Origin: Pseudomonas entomophila
GTDB taxonomy: Bacteria > Pseudomonadota > Gammaproteobacteria > Pseudomonadales > Pseudomonadaceae
Assembly: GCF_029478665.1 (NCBI RefSeq)
Contig: NZ_JARPQB010000058.1
Coordinates: 1-64,000, forward strand
DNA: 64,000 nt
Reading direction: 5' to 3'
A program made the translations under genes and the position numbers. A model generated the notes under the pieces. The model saw nothing but the letters and a program-made list of their open reading frames with translations. It was not told where the DNA came from and made no database searches. Below, piece by piece: positions 16,474 to 24,850 of this stretch (position 1 is its first letter; the number at the start of each line of letters is the position of its first letter).

Positions 16474-16786
16474 GCGCGGCGGACCTTCGGACGGACGGAC
16501 GTGAATATGCAGAGGATAGCCGTTTGTCGAGCGGCCCTGCGAACTAAAGCGCGACAAACCGATTTACGCACTATAGAATCCGGTTACGAATACAAGAATA
16601 AGGTTCTCCGCTCCCCGGGGAATCAAACCCGCCGAGAATGGGTCCATATGACATACCATGGGTTCAAGCTGATCATTGGTGACTTCCTTGCCCGCAGCGT
16701 GCGCGGGATACCCTGCTCACCACCACGCCAGTTCTACATCGAAAGCAACTGATCAATCGTTTTTCGCTGCAGATGAGGACATAGAA
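16474..16786. other. 313-bp intergenic region between the EAL gene and hpd
   Basis: This holds the divergent promoters of the c-di-GMP phosphodiesterase gene and hpd. It is more AT-rich near 16540-16610 (ACTATAGAATCC gives a reasonable -10-like hexamer at about 16571, without a convincing -35). I looked for a PhhR/TyrR box (TGTAAA-N6-TTTACA) and found only a weak half-match TTTACG at about 16562. No RNA gene or conserved short ORF was recognised. Confidence 0.5.
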
Positions 16787-17860
16787 ATGGCAGATATCTT
16801 CGACAACCCGATGGGCCTGGAAGGCTTCGAATTCATCGAGCTCGCCTCGCCGACCCCTGGCGTGCTGGAACCTGTGTTCCAGATGCTCGGGTTCACCAAG
16901 GTGGCGACCCACCGCTCCAAGGATGTGCACCTGTATCGCCAAGGTGGCATCAACCTGATTCTGAACAATGAACCGGGCATCGCCTCGTACTTCGCCGCCG
17001 AGCACGGTCCGTCGGTGTGTGGCATGGCCTTCCGCGTGCGTAACGCCCATGAAGCCTACGCCCGCGCGCTCGAACTGGGCGCCCAGCCGGTGGAAATCGA
17101 AACCGGCCCGATGGAACTGCGCCTGCCGGCGATCAAGGGTATCGGTGGCGCGCCGCTGTACCTGATCGACCGCTATGAGGAAGGCAGCTCGATCTACGAC
17201 ATCGACTTCAAGTTCATCGAAGGTGTCGACCGCAACCCGGTCGGTGCCGGCCTGAAGATCATCGACCACCTCACCCACAACGTTTATCGCGGGCGCATGT
17301 CGTACTGGGCGGGCTTCTACGAGAAGCTGTTCAACTTCCGCGAGATCCGTTACTTCGACATCAAGGGCGAATACACCGGCCTGACCTCCCGCGCCATGAC
17401 CGCGCCGGACGGCATGATCCGCATCCCGCTCAACGAGGAGTCGTCGAAGGGTTCGGGGCAGATCGAAGAGTTCCTGATGCAGTTCAATGGCGAAGGCATC
17501 CAGCACGTGGCCTTCCTCACCGACGACCTGCTCAAGACATGGGACGCGCTCAAGGGCTTCGGCATGCGTTTCATGACCCCGCCGCCGCAAACCTACTACG
17601 AGATGCTCGAGGAACGCCTGCCTGGTCATGGCGAGCCGGTTGACCAGCTCAAGGCCCGTGGCATTTTGCTGGATGGTGCCTCAGACGCCAGCGACAAGCG
17701 CCTGCTGTTGCAGATCTTCTCGGAAACCCTGCTGGGCCCGGTATTCTTCGAGTTCATCCAGCGCAAGGGCGACGATGGCTTCGGCGAGGGCAACTTCAAG
17801 GCGCTGTTCGAGTCGATCGAGCGTGACCAGGTGCGCCGTGGCGTGCTGAACGTCGAGTAA
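16787..17860 (+). CDS. hpd: 4-hydroxyphenylpyruvate dioxygenase
   Basis: A 357-residue Fe(II) dioxygenase that converts 4-hydroxyphenylpyruvate and O2 to homogentisate and CO2 in tyrosine catabolism. The metal ligands fall exactly where the Pseudomonas enzyme has them: His161 (IIDHLTHNV), His240 (GIQHVAFLT) and Glu322 (FFEFIQRKG). The C-terminal helix that gates the active site is present (GFGEGNFKALFESIERDQ). ATG 16787 is chosen because GAGGA lies 7 bases upstream and the protein matches the family's normal length; the longer open frame upstream has no similarity. It stands alone; homogentisate-pathway genes are not adjacent. Confidence 0.97.
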   Translation: MADIFDNPMGLEGFEFIELASPTPGVLEPVFQMLGFTKVATHRSKDVHLYRQGGINLILNNEPGIASYFAAEHGPSVCGMAFRVRNAHEAYARALELGAQPVEIETGPMELRLPAIKGIGGAPLYLIDRYEEGSSIYDIDFKFIEGVDRNPVGAGLKIIDHLTHNVYRGRMSYWAGFYEKLFNFREIRYFDIKGEYTGLTSRAMTAPDGMIRIPLNEESSKGSGQIEEFLMQFNGEGIQHVAFLTDDLLKTWDALKGFGMRFMTPPPQTYYEMLEERLPGHGEPVDQLKARGILLDGASDASDKRLLLQIFSETLLGPVFFEFIQRKGDDGFGEGNFKALFESIERDQVRRGVLNVE

Positions 17861-17883
17861 CACGCTTCGCCTGCAACTCCCAT

Positions 17884-17940
17884 CGCGGGGCAAGCTCGCT
17901 CCCACGCCAGTCAAGGTGTGGGAGCGGGCTTGCCCCGCGC
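17884..17940. repeat. REP-like inverted repeat, probable hpd terminator
   Basis: CGCGGGGCAAGCTCGCTCCC (left) and GGGAGCGGGCTTGCCCCGCG (right) form a long stem around a short AC-rich loop, between the convergent hpd and DJ-1-type genes. It fits both a REP of a third sequence family and a bidirectional terminator. Confidence 0.8.
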
Positions 17941-17949
17941 TGTTTCTGG

Positions 17950-18639
17950 CTACTTCCTGGCGCCCAGGTAGCGCAGGACCGCCTCGGCCACTTTAGAAGT
18001 AGATGCTGGGTTCTGCCCGGTGATCAGGCTGCCGTCCTCGACCACGAAAGGCATCCATGGATCTTCCGCCTTGCGGTATTTGCCGCCGCGCGCGCCCAGT
18101 TCGTTCTCTGTCAGGAACGGCACTATGCTATCCAGCTCGGCGAGTTTCTCCTCAGTGTTGGAGAAGCCCGTCACCTCCCGCTCCCTGAGCAGCAGGGTGT
18201 TATCGCTGAGCTTGATGTTCAACAGCCCCACCGCACCATGGCATACCGAGGCGACCACGCCGCCGCGCTCGTGAATGTGCCGCGCCAGCTCCTGCAATGG
18301 CTGGTTGCCGGGAAAATCCCAGATCACGCCATGGCCGCCGGTGTAATAGATCGCACTGTAGTGTTCGGCCTTGACCTGGGTCGGGTTCAGGGTGGCACCC
18401 AGGCGGTTCATGAAAGCCTTGTCGTTGTACCACTGCCAGTCCAGCTCCGGTGCCATCTGCAGGCTGTGCGGGTCGATGGGCACGTAGCCACCCGCCGGGC
18501 TGACATAGTCGACCGTGTAGCCGGCCTGTTGCACCTTGTCGACGAAGTGCACGGCCTCACCCAGCCACAACCCTGTGGCCCGCTTGAGATCGGGGTACTT
18601 GGCGGTATTGGTCAGCACGATCAGGATCTTCTTGTTCAT
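17950..18639 (-). CDS. DJ-1/PfpI superfamily protein (Hsp31-like, possible glyoxalase III)
   Basis: A 229-residue class I glutamine-amidotransferase-like protein. The nucleophile elbow SVCHGAVGLLN puts Cys133-His134 in place, and an acidic partner is Glu28 (ATGLWLGEAVHF), the arrangement of Hsp31-like glyoxalases; YYTGGHGVIWDF is the other family motif. Start at 18639 (MNKKILIVLTN), the usual N-terminus. The likely role is methylglyoxal detoxification to lactate or a chaperone/deglycase-type stress function; true amidotransferase activity is not expected. Convergent with hpd and divergent from the cytosine-deaminase gene. Confidence 0.87.
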   Translation of the reverse strand: MNKKILIVLTNTAKYPDLKRATGLWLGEAVHFVDKVQQAGYTVDYVSPAGGYVPIDPHSLQMAPELDWQWYNDKAFMNRLGATLNPTQVKAEHYSAIYYTGGHGVIWDFPGNQPLQELARHIHERGGVVASVCHGAVGLLNIKLSDNTLLLREREVTGFSNTEEKLAELDSIVPFLTENELGARGGKYRKAEDPWMPFVVEDGSLITGQNPASTSKVAEAVLRYLGARK

Positions 18640-18781
18640 GTTCGCATGCCCATTGAAACCAGTGAGAATCATTAACCGGCAGGGGAAAGCCTATTGAGCA
18701 TAGCCGTCGATTGCCAAGGTGCCATGGCATTCCGACGCTGTGCTAGGCTGCTGCACATCAACCGCATTACGGGGCGACACC

Positions 18782-19231
18782 ATGGAACAGGACACCTCCG
18801 CATTCATGCAGGCGGCCATCGACGAAGCCCGCAAGGGGCTGGCAGAAGGGGGGATCCCCATCGGCTCGGTGCTGGTGCACGACGGCAAGATCATCGGCAG
18901 GGGGCATAACCGTCGGGTGCAGAAGGGCAGCACCATCCTTCACGGCGAGATGGACGCCCTGGAAAACGCCGGGCGTCAGCCGGCCAGTGTCTACCAGGAG
19001 GCGACCCTCTACACCACCTTGTCGCCCTGCGCCATGTGCAGTGGCGCGATTCTTCTTTACGGCATCAAGCGCGTGGTCATCGGCGAGAACGAAACATTCC
19101 TGGGCGAAGAGCAACTGCTCAAGAGCCGAGGCGTGGCGCTCGACGTTCGCCACGACCACACCTGCCGAACCTTGATGCAGCAGTTCATCGAGGCAAAGCC
19201 GCAACTGTGGAATGAAGATATTGGCCGCTGA
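18782..19231 (+). CDS. Cytosine deaminase, fungal Fcy1-type (CDA superfamily)
   Basis: A 149-residue zinc deaminase. Zn ligands and catalytic Glu are His54-x-Glu56 (TILHGEMDALENAG) and Cys83/Cys86 (TTLSPCAMCSGAI). Beyond the generic motif it resembles yeast cytosine deaminase Fcy1 closely: GRGHNRRVQKGS near 39-50, YTTLSPC, YGIKRVVIGEN, and the C-terminal MQQFIEAKPQLWNEDIG, whose Asp146 corresponds to the yeast cytosine-contacting Asp155. The expected reaction is cytosine to uracil and NH3. This is not the CodA amidohydrolase that most bacteria use. The last 20 bp overlap the next gene, a hybrid sensor kinase, so the two are probably co-transcribed; the reason for that pairing is unknown. Confidence 0.88.
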   Translation: MEQDTSAFMQAAIDEARKGLAEGGIPIGSVLVHDGKIIGRGHNRRVQKGSTILHGEMDALENAGRQPASVYQEATLYTTLSPCAMCSGAILLYGIKRVVIGENETFLGEEQLLKSRGVALDVRHDHTCRTLMQQFIEAKPQLWNEDIGR

Positions 19232-21278
19232 CGCATCGCCTCTGCCCGGAGGCATCCAGGTGATACATCTGGCGCCCGCGTCCCCGGTTGCGGCGCGGAT
19301 GAGCGAAGCGATTACCCGTTTCGACTGGGGACGCACGCCGCTGGGGCCTGTGACGCAGTGGCCACCGACCTTGCGTATCGCCGTCGACATGTTGTTGCTG
19401 GCACCTTTCCCCAAGGCATTGGTGTGGGGGGCGGATCTGACGGTGATTCACAACGATGCCTACCTGGCGTTGTTGGGGCGCAAAAGCGCCGCTCAGGGCG
19501 ACAGCTTCGACCAGCTTTGGCACAACGCCTGGGACCACATGGGGGGCGTCGTGTTCAAAGCCCTGGAAGGGCAAGGCAGTCTGGTGGAGAACACAGAGCT
19601 GACAGTATCGCGTGGCGGCAGGGAAACACAGGCGTGGTTCACTTGCTGCTATTCGCCGATCCGCGATGATCAAGGGGCTGTCGCCGGATTTCTGCACGCG
19701 TTGCTCGACACTACGGCGAGCGTGCAGAGCACGCGAGAGTGGCGCGATCTGGCGCAGTCCTTCGAGGGGCAACTGGCGCATTACCTGGCCGATACTGAAC
19801 ATACCTGGCAATTGTCTCCGGATGTGATGCTGATACTCGACGGCGAGCTGCGCTTGCGCACGGCCAACCCTGCCTGGTCCAGGTTGCTGGGCTGGGAGCA
19901 GGCAGCGCAGGTCGAGGGGCCCTTGCTGGAGCTGTTCCACCCTGCTGATCGCAGCGAGGTGCAGCTGGCACTCATGGCACTTGAGCAGGGGATTGTCACG
20001 AACGCCTTCGAAGCACGGATGCGCCACTTTGAAGGCCATTACTGCTGGTTCCGGTGGGGTGCGACACCTGGTCAGGAGTTCCCAATTCTCGTGGGGCGGG
20101 ATATCACCCATGAGCGGCAGGCCGTCCAACGCCTTGCCGAGGCGGCCTTGCGTGATAGCCAACGCATGGAGTCGGTGGTCAGCGTGGCCGGAGGCCTGGC
20201 GCATGAGATGAACAACGTGCTGTCCGGGGTCGGCAGCAGCCTGGAGCTGTTGGAACGACGTATCGCCCAAGGGCGCCTGGAGCGGTTGGACAGCTACGTG
20301 CGGATGGCCCGTGAATGTGCCCAGCGGGCCATCGGCCTGACCCTCAACCTGCTGGCATTTGCCCGCAGCCAGCCACTCTCGCCAGTGGCGATGGATGTCA
20401 ATCGTGTGCTGCGCGAGGCGCAACCCGTCCTGCAACAGGCCCTGGGCGGTCAGATGAACCTGGACTGGCAGCTCGACGTAGCCCCCTGGCCCGTCCAGCT
20501 CGACCCTGACCAACTGCGCAATGCGCTACTGCATCTATGCGCCAATGCGCGTGATGCCTGCCTGGGCCGTGGCAACGTAGCGATTCGTACCGTCAATGAA
20601 AGACTTGCCGTCGCCACGGAAGGGCTGGCCGGGGTCCCGGCTGGTGACTATGTGCTGATTCAGGTAGAAGATGATGGCCATGGCATGTCGCAAGAGGACT
20701 TGGAGCACGCCTTCGAACCGTTTTTCACGACCAAACCACTGGGCCAGGGTGCCGGGCTCGGTTTGCCCATGGTCCATGGTTTCGTCCGCCAGTCGGGGGG
20801 GCAGGCCTGGATCGAGTCGATCGAGGACAAAGGCATGCGGGTAGTGCTGATGTTCCCCAGGTTCCAGGGCACGCTGCCCGAGCCGCTGCCACAGGAGACT
20901 GGGCAAGGGCTGGGCGAGCGTGTGCTGTTGGTCGATGATGAAGTCAATCTGCGTAACTTGATGAAGGAAGTGCTGGTAGAGCGTGGCTTCGAGGTGTGCG
21001 ATGTGACTGACGCCAACGCGGCATTGGGGCAATTCCGTCATGCCGGGCCGTTCGATCTGGTGATCACCGATATTGGTTTGCCAGGCGGCTTCAGTGGCAG
21101 CCAGGTCGCCAGGGCGTTGCGCCTGATCAAGCCGGAGCAGAAGATCCTGTTCATCACAGGTTTCACTGATCACCCCGTGGAGCAGACCCTGCTCGACGAG
21201 CCGGGTATCGCCTTGCTGATCAAGCCGTTTTCGCTGGAGACCCTGGTCGGGCAGGTTCACCGCATCCTGCAGGAGTGA
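19212..21278 (+). CDS. PAS-domain hybrid sensor histidine kinase, soluble
   Basis: A 688-residue hybrid kinase without membrane helices. Two PAS domains lie at about 35-165 (TRFDWGRTPLG, VIHNDAYLALLG) and 195-310. The phosphoacceptor box AGGLAHEMNNVLSGVG has His331, and the NtrB-like ATPase domain is at about 435-560 (LCANARDA, VEDDGHGM, GAGLGLPMVHGF). The receiver is at about 572-685 (LLVDDE, Asp620 in VITDIGLPG, Lys in LIKPF). ATG 19212 overlaps the cytosine-deaminase gene by 20 bp; an internal start at 19299 (MSEAITRFDWG) is possible because family members often begin there. The downstream response partner is not in the window. Confidence 0.88.
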   Translation: MKILAADASPLPGGIQVIHLAPASPVAARMSEAITRFDWGRTPLGPVTQWPPTLRIAVDMLLLAPFPKALVWGADLTVIHNDAYLALLGRKSAAQGDSFDQLWHNAWDHMGGVVFKALEGQGSLVENTELTVSRGGRETQAWFTCCYSPIRDDQGAVAGFLHALLDTTASVQSTREWRDLAQSFEGQLAHYLADTEHTWQLSPDVMLILDGELRLRTANPAWSRLLGWEQAAQVEGPLLELFHPADRSEVQLALMALEQGIVTNAFEARMRHFEGHYCWFRWGATPGQEFPILVGRDITHERQAVQRLAEAALRDSQRMESVVSVAGGLAHEMNNVLSGVGSSLELLERRIAQGRLERLDSYVRMARECAQRAIGLTLNLLAFARSQPLSPVAMDVNRVLREAQPVLQQALGGQMNLDWQLDVAPWPVQLDPDQLRNALLHLCANARDACLGRGNVAIRTVNERLAVATEGLAGVPAGDYVLIQVEDDGHGMSQEDLEHAFEPFFTTKPLGQGAGLGLPMVHGFVRQSGGQAWIESIEDKGMRVVLMFPRFQGTLPEPLPQETGQGLGERVLLVDDEVNLRNLMKEVLVERGFEVCDVTDANAALGQFRHAGPFDLVITDIGLPGGFSGSQVARALRLIKPEQKILFITGFTDHPVEQTLLDEPGIALLIKPFSLETLVGQVHRILQE

Positions 21279-21300
21279 ACTTGGTTCTGCCCATTCGTCT

Positions 21301-22356
21301 TCAGAGGCCCTGCTGCAGGTAAGGGTCGTCCGGGTTCTGCCGCTCCAGTTCGGCGAGCAGCACCTGGACGTTCTGCAACTGGCCGGTCTCTTTCCAGTAC
21401 TGGATCAGCAGGATCCGCGCTCGACGATTGGCCGGTTCGTGGTTGAGGACGGCCTCCAGCTGCTTCTGTGCGGCATCCACTTGCTCGAGCTGGTGCAGGG
21501 TGACGGCGAGGGTATAGCGGTAGTCGCTGTTGTCCGGTTCCAGCTCTACGGCCCTGGCGAGCGCGAGCAGGGCATATTCCTGCTGTTCGTGGCGCGTGAG
21601 CCACAGCCCCAGTTCGTACTGCAGGAACGCCGAGTCCGGGCGCAATGCCAGGGCCTTGGCCAGCACCTGGCGCGAGGCATCGTGCTGGCCCTGCCGTTCA
21701 AGCAGGCGCACCTGGGTAGCCAGGGCATCCAACCCCTCGGGTGCCAGGCTGAGACTGCGCTGCAGGGCTCGGGTCGCGGGTTCGAACGCTTGCTCATGCA
21801 TGTACAGCCTGGCCAGGTGAACCTGCGCGCCAGCATCGTCGGGCTGCTGCTCAAGTGTCTGTTCGTACTGTTCCAGCGCGTCCTGCAGGGTGCCGAAATA
21901 CAGGCCGATGGCATCCGGGTCGAGGCCGAGCAGGGCATCGACCGCGGCGAAGCGCACACTTTGCTCGTCATCCTCCAGCAGCGGCCCGAGCACCAGGCTG
22001 CGCTGGGCCGCCGGCAGCAATCGACGAATGCTGGCGATAGCTGCTCGGCGGACCATGGGGTCGGCGTGTTCAAGATCCTGCTGGGCCAGCTTCAGCGCCT
22101 GGGGAGAAGGGTAGTTGGGCAGTTCGGCGTACAGTGCGGCACGGCGGATCGGCGCCAGATCGTCACGTTGCAACTGCTGGTACAGCACGCGCGCGGCGCC
22201 GGGCTGGCCGTCATGGGCCTGGCGCAGGGCCTTGGCGTAGCTGTGCGGGGGCACGCTGGCCGGCGTGGGTTGCGGTGCATGCCACCAATAGACGAGCACG
22301 CCTGGTACCAGGATCAGGAGCAGCAGGGCGATCAGGATGAGCTGGCGTCTGGGCAT
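21301..22356 (-). CDS. Membrane-anchored TPR protein
   Basis: A 351-residue protein with an N-terminal membrane anchor or signal (residues 5-25, LILIALLLLILVPGVLVYWW). It is then alpha-helical: a HEAT-like segment around 75-135 (DPMVRRAAIASIRRLL, DEQSVRFAAVDALLG) and several tetratricopeptide repeats from about 150 to the end (for example QQPDDAGAQVHLARLYMHEQ and LEPDNSDYRYTLAVTLHQLE). Start at 22356 (MPRRQ), just before the anchor. It resembles TPR proteins encoded next to multihaem cytochrome genes, but no such gene is adjacent here. The role is unknown beyond a protein-binding scaffold. Confidence 0.78.
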   Translation of the reverse strand: MPRRQLILIALLLLILVPGVLVYWWHAPQPTPASVPPHSYAKALRQAHDGQPGAARVLYQQLQRDDLAPIRRAALYAELPNYPSPQALKLAQQDLEHADPMVRRAAIASIRRLLPAAQRSLVLGPLLEDDEQSVRFAAVDALLGLDPDAIGLYFGTLQDALEQYEQTLEQQPDDAGAQVHLARLYMHEQAFEPATRALQRSLSLAPEGLDALATQVRLLERQGQHDASRQVLAKALALRPDSAFLQYELGLWLTRHEQQEYALLALARAVELEPDNSDYRYTLAVTLHQLEQVDAAQKQLEAVLNHEPANRRARILLIQYWKETGQLQNVQVLLAELERQNPDDPYLQQGL

Positions 22357-22441
22357 CGGACGTTCTGCGGCATAGGGGAGGCCAGAGCTTGGGACAGCCT
22401 GGCGTGAATTGCAACCGCGCGGGTTTGCACGACCGATGCGG

Positions 22442-23317
22442 TCACGCGCAGGGGGCTGAGCGTCGGAAGCCGTTGGGGGTCTGCCCACTCAGGCGCTTGA
22501 AGAAACGGGCGAAGTAGGTCGGGTCGCTGAAGCCCAGATTGTCCGACAGCTGCCCGATGCTCATGCGGGTATACACCAGGTTGCGCCGGGCTTCGAGCAG
22601 CAGGCGCTGGTGGATGACCTGCAACGCGCTCTGGCCCGTCAGCTCCCGGCACAGTTGGTTGAGTTGTGCACTGGTGATTCCCAGGCGGGCGGCGAAGGTA
22701 TCGACAGACAGGTGCTCGCGGTAGTGCGCTTCGACCTGGCGCTGGTACAGGCCAAGCAGTCGGCGGTCACGCTCGCCTCGATTGCGCGGCGGCTGGTCGT
22801 GTTGCTGGCGGCTGATCCAGACCATCAGTGTGGTGACCAACGCCTGCAGCATCGCAGCCCGTGCCGGGGCATTGCCCTGGTATTCCTGTTGCAGGGCGTC
22901 GATCAGGGTGTGCAGGCGCCGATGCGCCTGGCCCAGCGGATAACAGCCCGGCGCGGCCAGCACGCTGAGTGGGGCACCGAGACGCTGCTCAAGCTCGGCC
23001 ACCAGGGTTGTACCAAACGTCAGTACATGGCCCTGGATGTCCTCGTTGAAGCGAAAGCCATGGACGGTCAGGGGGGGAACCACCTGGATGGCCGGTTGGC
23101 AAATGACGCTGCGCGAACCCTCGATTTCCACTTGCGCCTCGCCCCGATGCACATAAAGAAGCTGCAGCAGCTCGGCGTGGCGGTGCGGCTTGATTTCCCA
23201 GTGGTGCAGACGGCTGCGCGCGGAGATCGACTCGCAGTGCAGCAGGTCGGTGTCGGGTCGCGTGTGGCTCTCGCCATACAGTTGGAATAGCGGGATGCCA
23301 GGAAGGGCTGTCAGCAT
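22442..23317 (-). CDS. pobR: AraC-family activator of 4-hydroxybenzoate hydroxylase (PobR/PobC type)
   Basis: A 291-residue AraC/XylS regulator. The N-terminal cupin effector domain includes HHWEIKPHRHAELLQLLYVH, and the C-terminal double HTH (about 190-288) includes SVDTFAARLGITSAQLNQLC and IGQLSDNLGFSDPTYFARFF. It is divergent from pobA across about 170 bp, the conserved Pseudomonas arrangement, where the AraC-type protein (called PobR or PobC in different strains) activates pobA in response to 4-hydroxybenzoate. It is not related to the IclR-type PobR of Acinetobacter. Two palindromes lie in the shared region. Confidence 0.85.
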   Translation of the reverse strand: MLTALPGIPLFQLYGESHTRPDTDLLHCESISARSRLHHWEIKPHRHAELLQLLYVHRGEAQVEIEGSRSVICQPAIQVVPPLTVHGFRFNEDIQGHVLTFGTTLVAELEQRLGAPLSVLAAPGCYPLGQAHRRLHTLIDALQQEYQGNAPARAAMLQALVTTLMVWISRQQHDQPPRNRGERDRRLLGLYQRQVEAHYREHLSVDTFAARLGITSAQLNQLCRELTGQSALQVIHQRLLLEARRNLVYTRMSIGQLSDNLGFSDPTYFARFFKRLSGQTPNGFRRSAPCA

Positions 23318-23326
23318 GGGAGGCCT

Positions 23327-23371
23327 GTTCGTTAATCGAACGTTTTTCGTAAAAGTGCAGTTTTCAAACTG
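23327..23371. promoter_or_regulatory. Two palindromes in the pobR-pobA intergenic region
   Basis: GTTCG-TTAAT-CGAAC (23327-23341) and CAGTTT-TC-AAACTG (23358-23371) are both perfect inverted repeats in an AT-rich stretch 10-55 bases upstream of pobR and 115-160 bases upstream of pobA. AraC-type regulators more often bind direct repeats, so these may be PobR sites, sites for another regulator (such as catabolite control), or chance. Confidence 0.4.
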
Positions 23372-23485
23372 AAAATCACACTTTGTGCGCGTGTTTTGCC
23401 ATTAAAAATGCGGAGGCAAACCTTAACAGCAGATGCCCGGTCGCTGCCAGTCGTGGGCCGGCATCGCCAGGAAGAGACAACAACA

Positions 23486-24673
23486 ATGAAAACTCAGGTT
23501 GCAATCATCGGTGCGGGTCCTTCCGGCCTGCTGCTCGGTCAACTGTTGCACAGGGCCGGTATCGACACGCTGATCGTCGAGCGTCAGGCGCCGGACTACG
23601 TGCTTGGACGCATTCGCGCCGGGGTGCTGGAGCAGGGTACCGTCGACCTGCTGCGCGAGGCGGGAGTGGCGGCGCGCATGGACCGCGAAGGCCTGGTCCA
23701 CGAGGGTGTCGAACTGGTGGTCGGCGGTCGCCGCCAGCGCCTGGACCTCAAGGCCCTGACGGGCGGCAAGACGGTCATGGTGTACGGCCAGACCGAGGTA
23801 ACCCGCGACCTGATGCAGGCCCGCGAACAGGGCGGCGCGCCGATCATCTATTCAGCCGGCGCGGTGCAGCCCCATGACATCGACACGACACGACCGTACC
23901 TGACATTCGAGAAGGATGGCCGTTTGCAGCGGGTCGACTGTGACTACATCGCCGGTTGCGACGGTTTTCACGGCGTCTCCCGGCAGAGCATTCCGGCAGG
24001 GGTGCTCAAGGCGTACGAGCGGGTCTACCCGTTCGGTTGGCTGGGGTTGTTGGCCGACACGCCGCCCGTCAGTCACGAACTGATCTACGCCCACCATGAC
24101 CGTGGCTTCGTGTTGTGCAGCCAACGGTCCCAGACCCGCAGCCGCTACTACCTGCAGGTGCCGCTCGAGGAGCGGGTGGAAGACTGGCCGGATTCGCGTT
24201 TCTGGGGTGAGCTCAAGGCACGCCTGCCGCAAGAAGTCGCGGCGCGCCTGGTGACCGGCCCCGCGCTGGAGAAAAGCATCGCGCCGCTGCGCAGTCATGT
24301 GGTCGAACCCATGCAGCATGGCCGGCTGTTCCTGGTCGGCGATGCTGCCCACATCGTCCCGCCCACAGGCGCCAAGGGGCTGAACCTGGCGGCCTCGGAT
24401 GTCAATTACCTGTACCGGATCCTGGTCAAGGTGTACCGCGAAGGGCGCACCGACCTGCTGGCCCACTATTCACCCCTGGCCTTGCGCCGGGTATGGAAGG
24501 GGGAGCGTTTCAGTTGGTTCATGACCCAGCTGTTGCATGACTTCGGCGACCAGCAGGATGACTGGGACCGCAAGATGCAGGAGGCTGACCGCGAATACTT
24601 CCTGAGTTCGCCGGCGGGGTTGGCGAACATTGCCGAGAACTACGTGGGGTTGCCGTTCGAGGCGGTGGAGTGA
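23486..24673 (+). CDS. pobA: 4-hydroxybenzoate 3-monooxygenase
   Basis: A 395-residue flavoprotein monooxygenase making protocatechuate from 4-hydroxybenzoate with NADPH and O2. Residues known from the P. fluorescens enzyme sit at the same positions: FAD motif GAGPSG (9-14), Arg42 and Arg44 in GRIRAGVLEQG, Asp159 in CDGFHG, and the substrate pocket Tyr201, Ser212, Arg214, Arg220 and Tyr222 (CSQRSQTRSRYY). FAD-ribose Asp286 lies in GDAAHIVPPTGAKG, and Tyr386 in ENYVGLP is the counterpart of Tyr385. Start at 23486 with GGAAGAG about 8 bases upstream. It is divergent from its likely activator; protocatechuate-cleavage genes are not in the window. Confidence 0.97.
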   Translation: MKTQVAIIGAGPSGLLLGQLLHRAGIDTLIVERQAPDYVLGRIRAGVLEQGTVDLLREAGVAARMDREGLVHEGVELVVGGRRQRLDLKALTGGKTVMVYGQTEVTRDLMQAREQGGAPIIYSAGAVQPHDIDTTRPYLTFEKDGRLQRVDCDYIAGCDGFHGVSRQSIPAGVLKAYERVYPFGWLGLLADTPPVSHELIYAHHDRGFVLCSQRSQTRSRYYLQVPLEERVEDWPDSRFWGELKARLPQEVAARLVTGPALEKSIAPLRSHVVEPMQHGRLFLVGDAAHIVPPTGAKGLNLAASDVNYLYRILVKVYREGRTDLLAHYSPLALRRVWKGERFSWFMTQLLHDFGDQQDDWDRKMQEADREYFLSSPAGLANIAENYVGLPFEAVE

Positions 24674-24702
24674 ACCCTCTCCCACGGGGTATTTGTGCGA
24701 CA

Positions 24703-24788
24703 GGTAGGAGCCGGCCTTGCCGGCGAACACCGGCGCAGCCGGTGCCAGCCAACCTGTTGCCCGCTTCGCCAGCAAGCTGGCTCCTACG
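24703..24788. repeat. Inverted pair of REP elements
   Basis: GGTAGGAGCCGGCCTTGCCG (left) and a diverged inverted copy ending CCAGCAAGCTGGCTCCTACG (right) flank a CACCGGCGCAGCCGGTG hairpin. It lies between pobA and the LysR gene and may terminate pobA transcription. Confidence 0.8.
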
Positions 24789-24850
24789 GTTGTCGGGCGC
24801 CAAGGGGCATGGTAGAACTCCGCTTTGCCATTCACAAACCGAATACTTGA

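Noticed and set aside
16558..16786. A PhhR/TyrR box or sigma-54 promoter for hpd
   Set aside because: Only a half-site resemblance was found and no GG-N10-GC promoter at a suitable distance, so no site is called.
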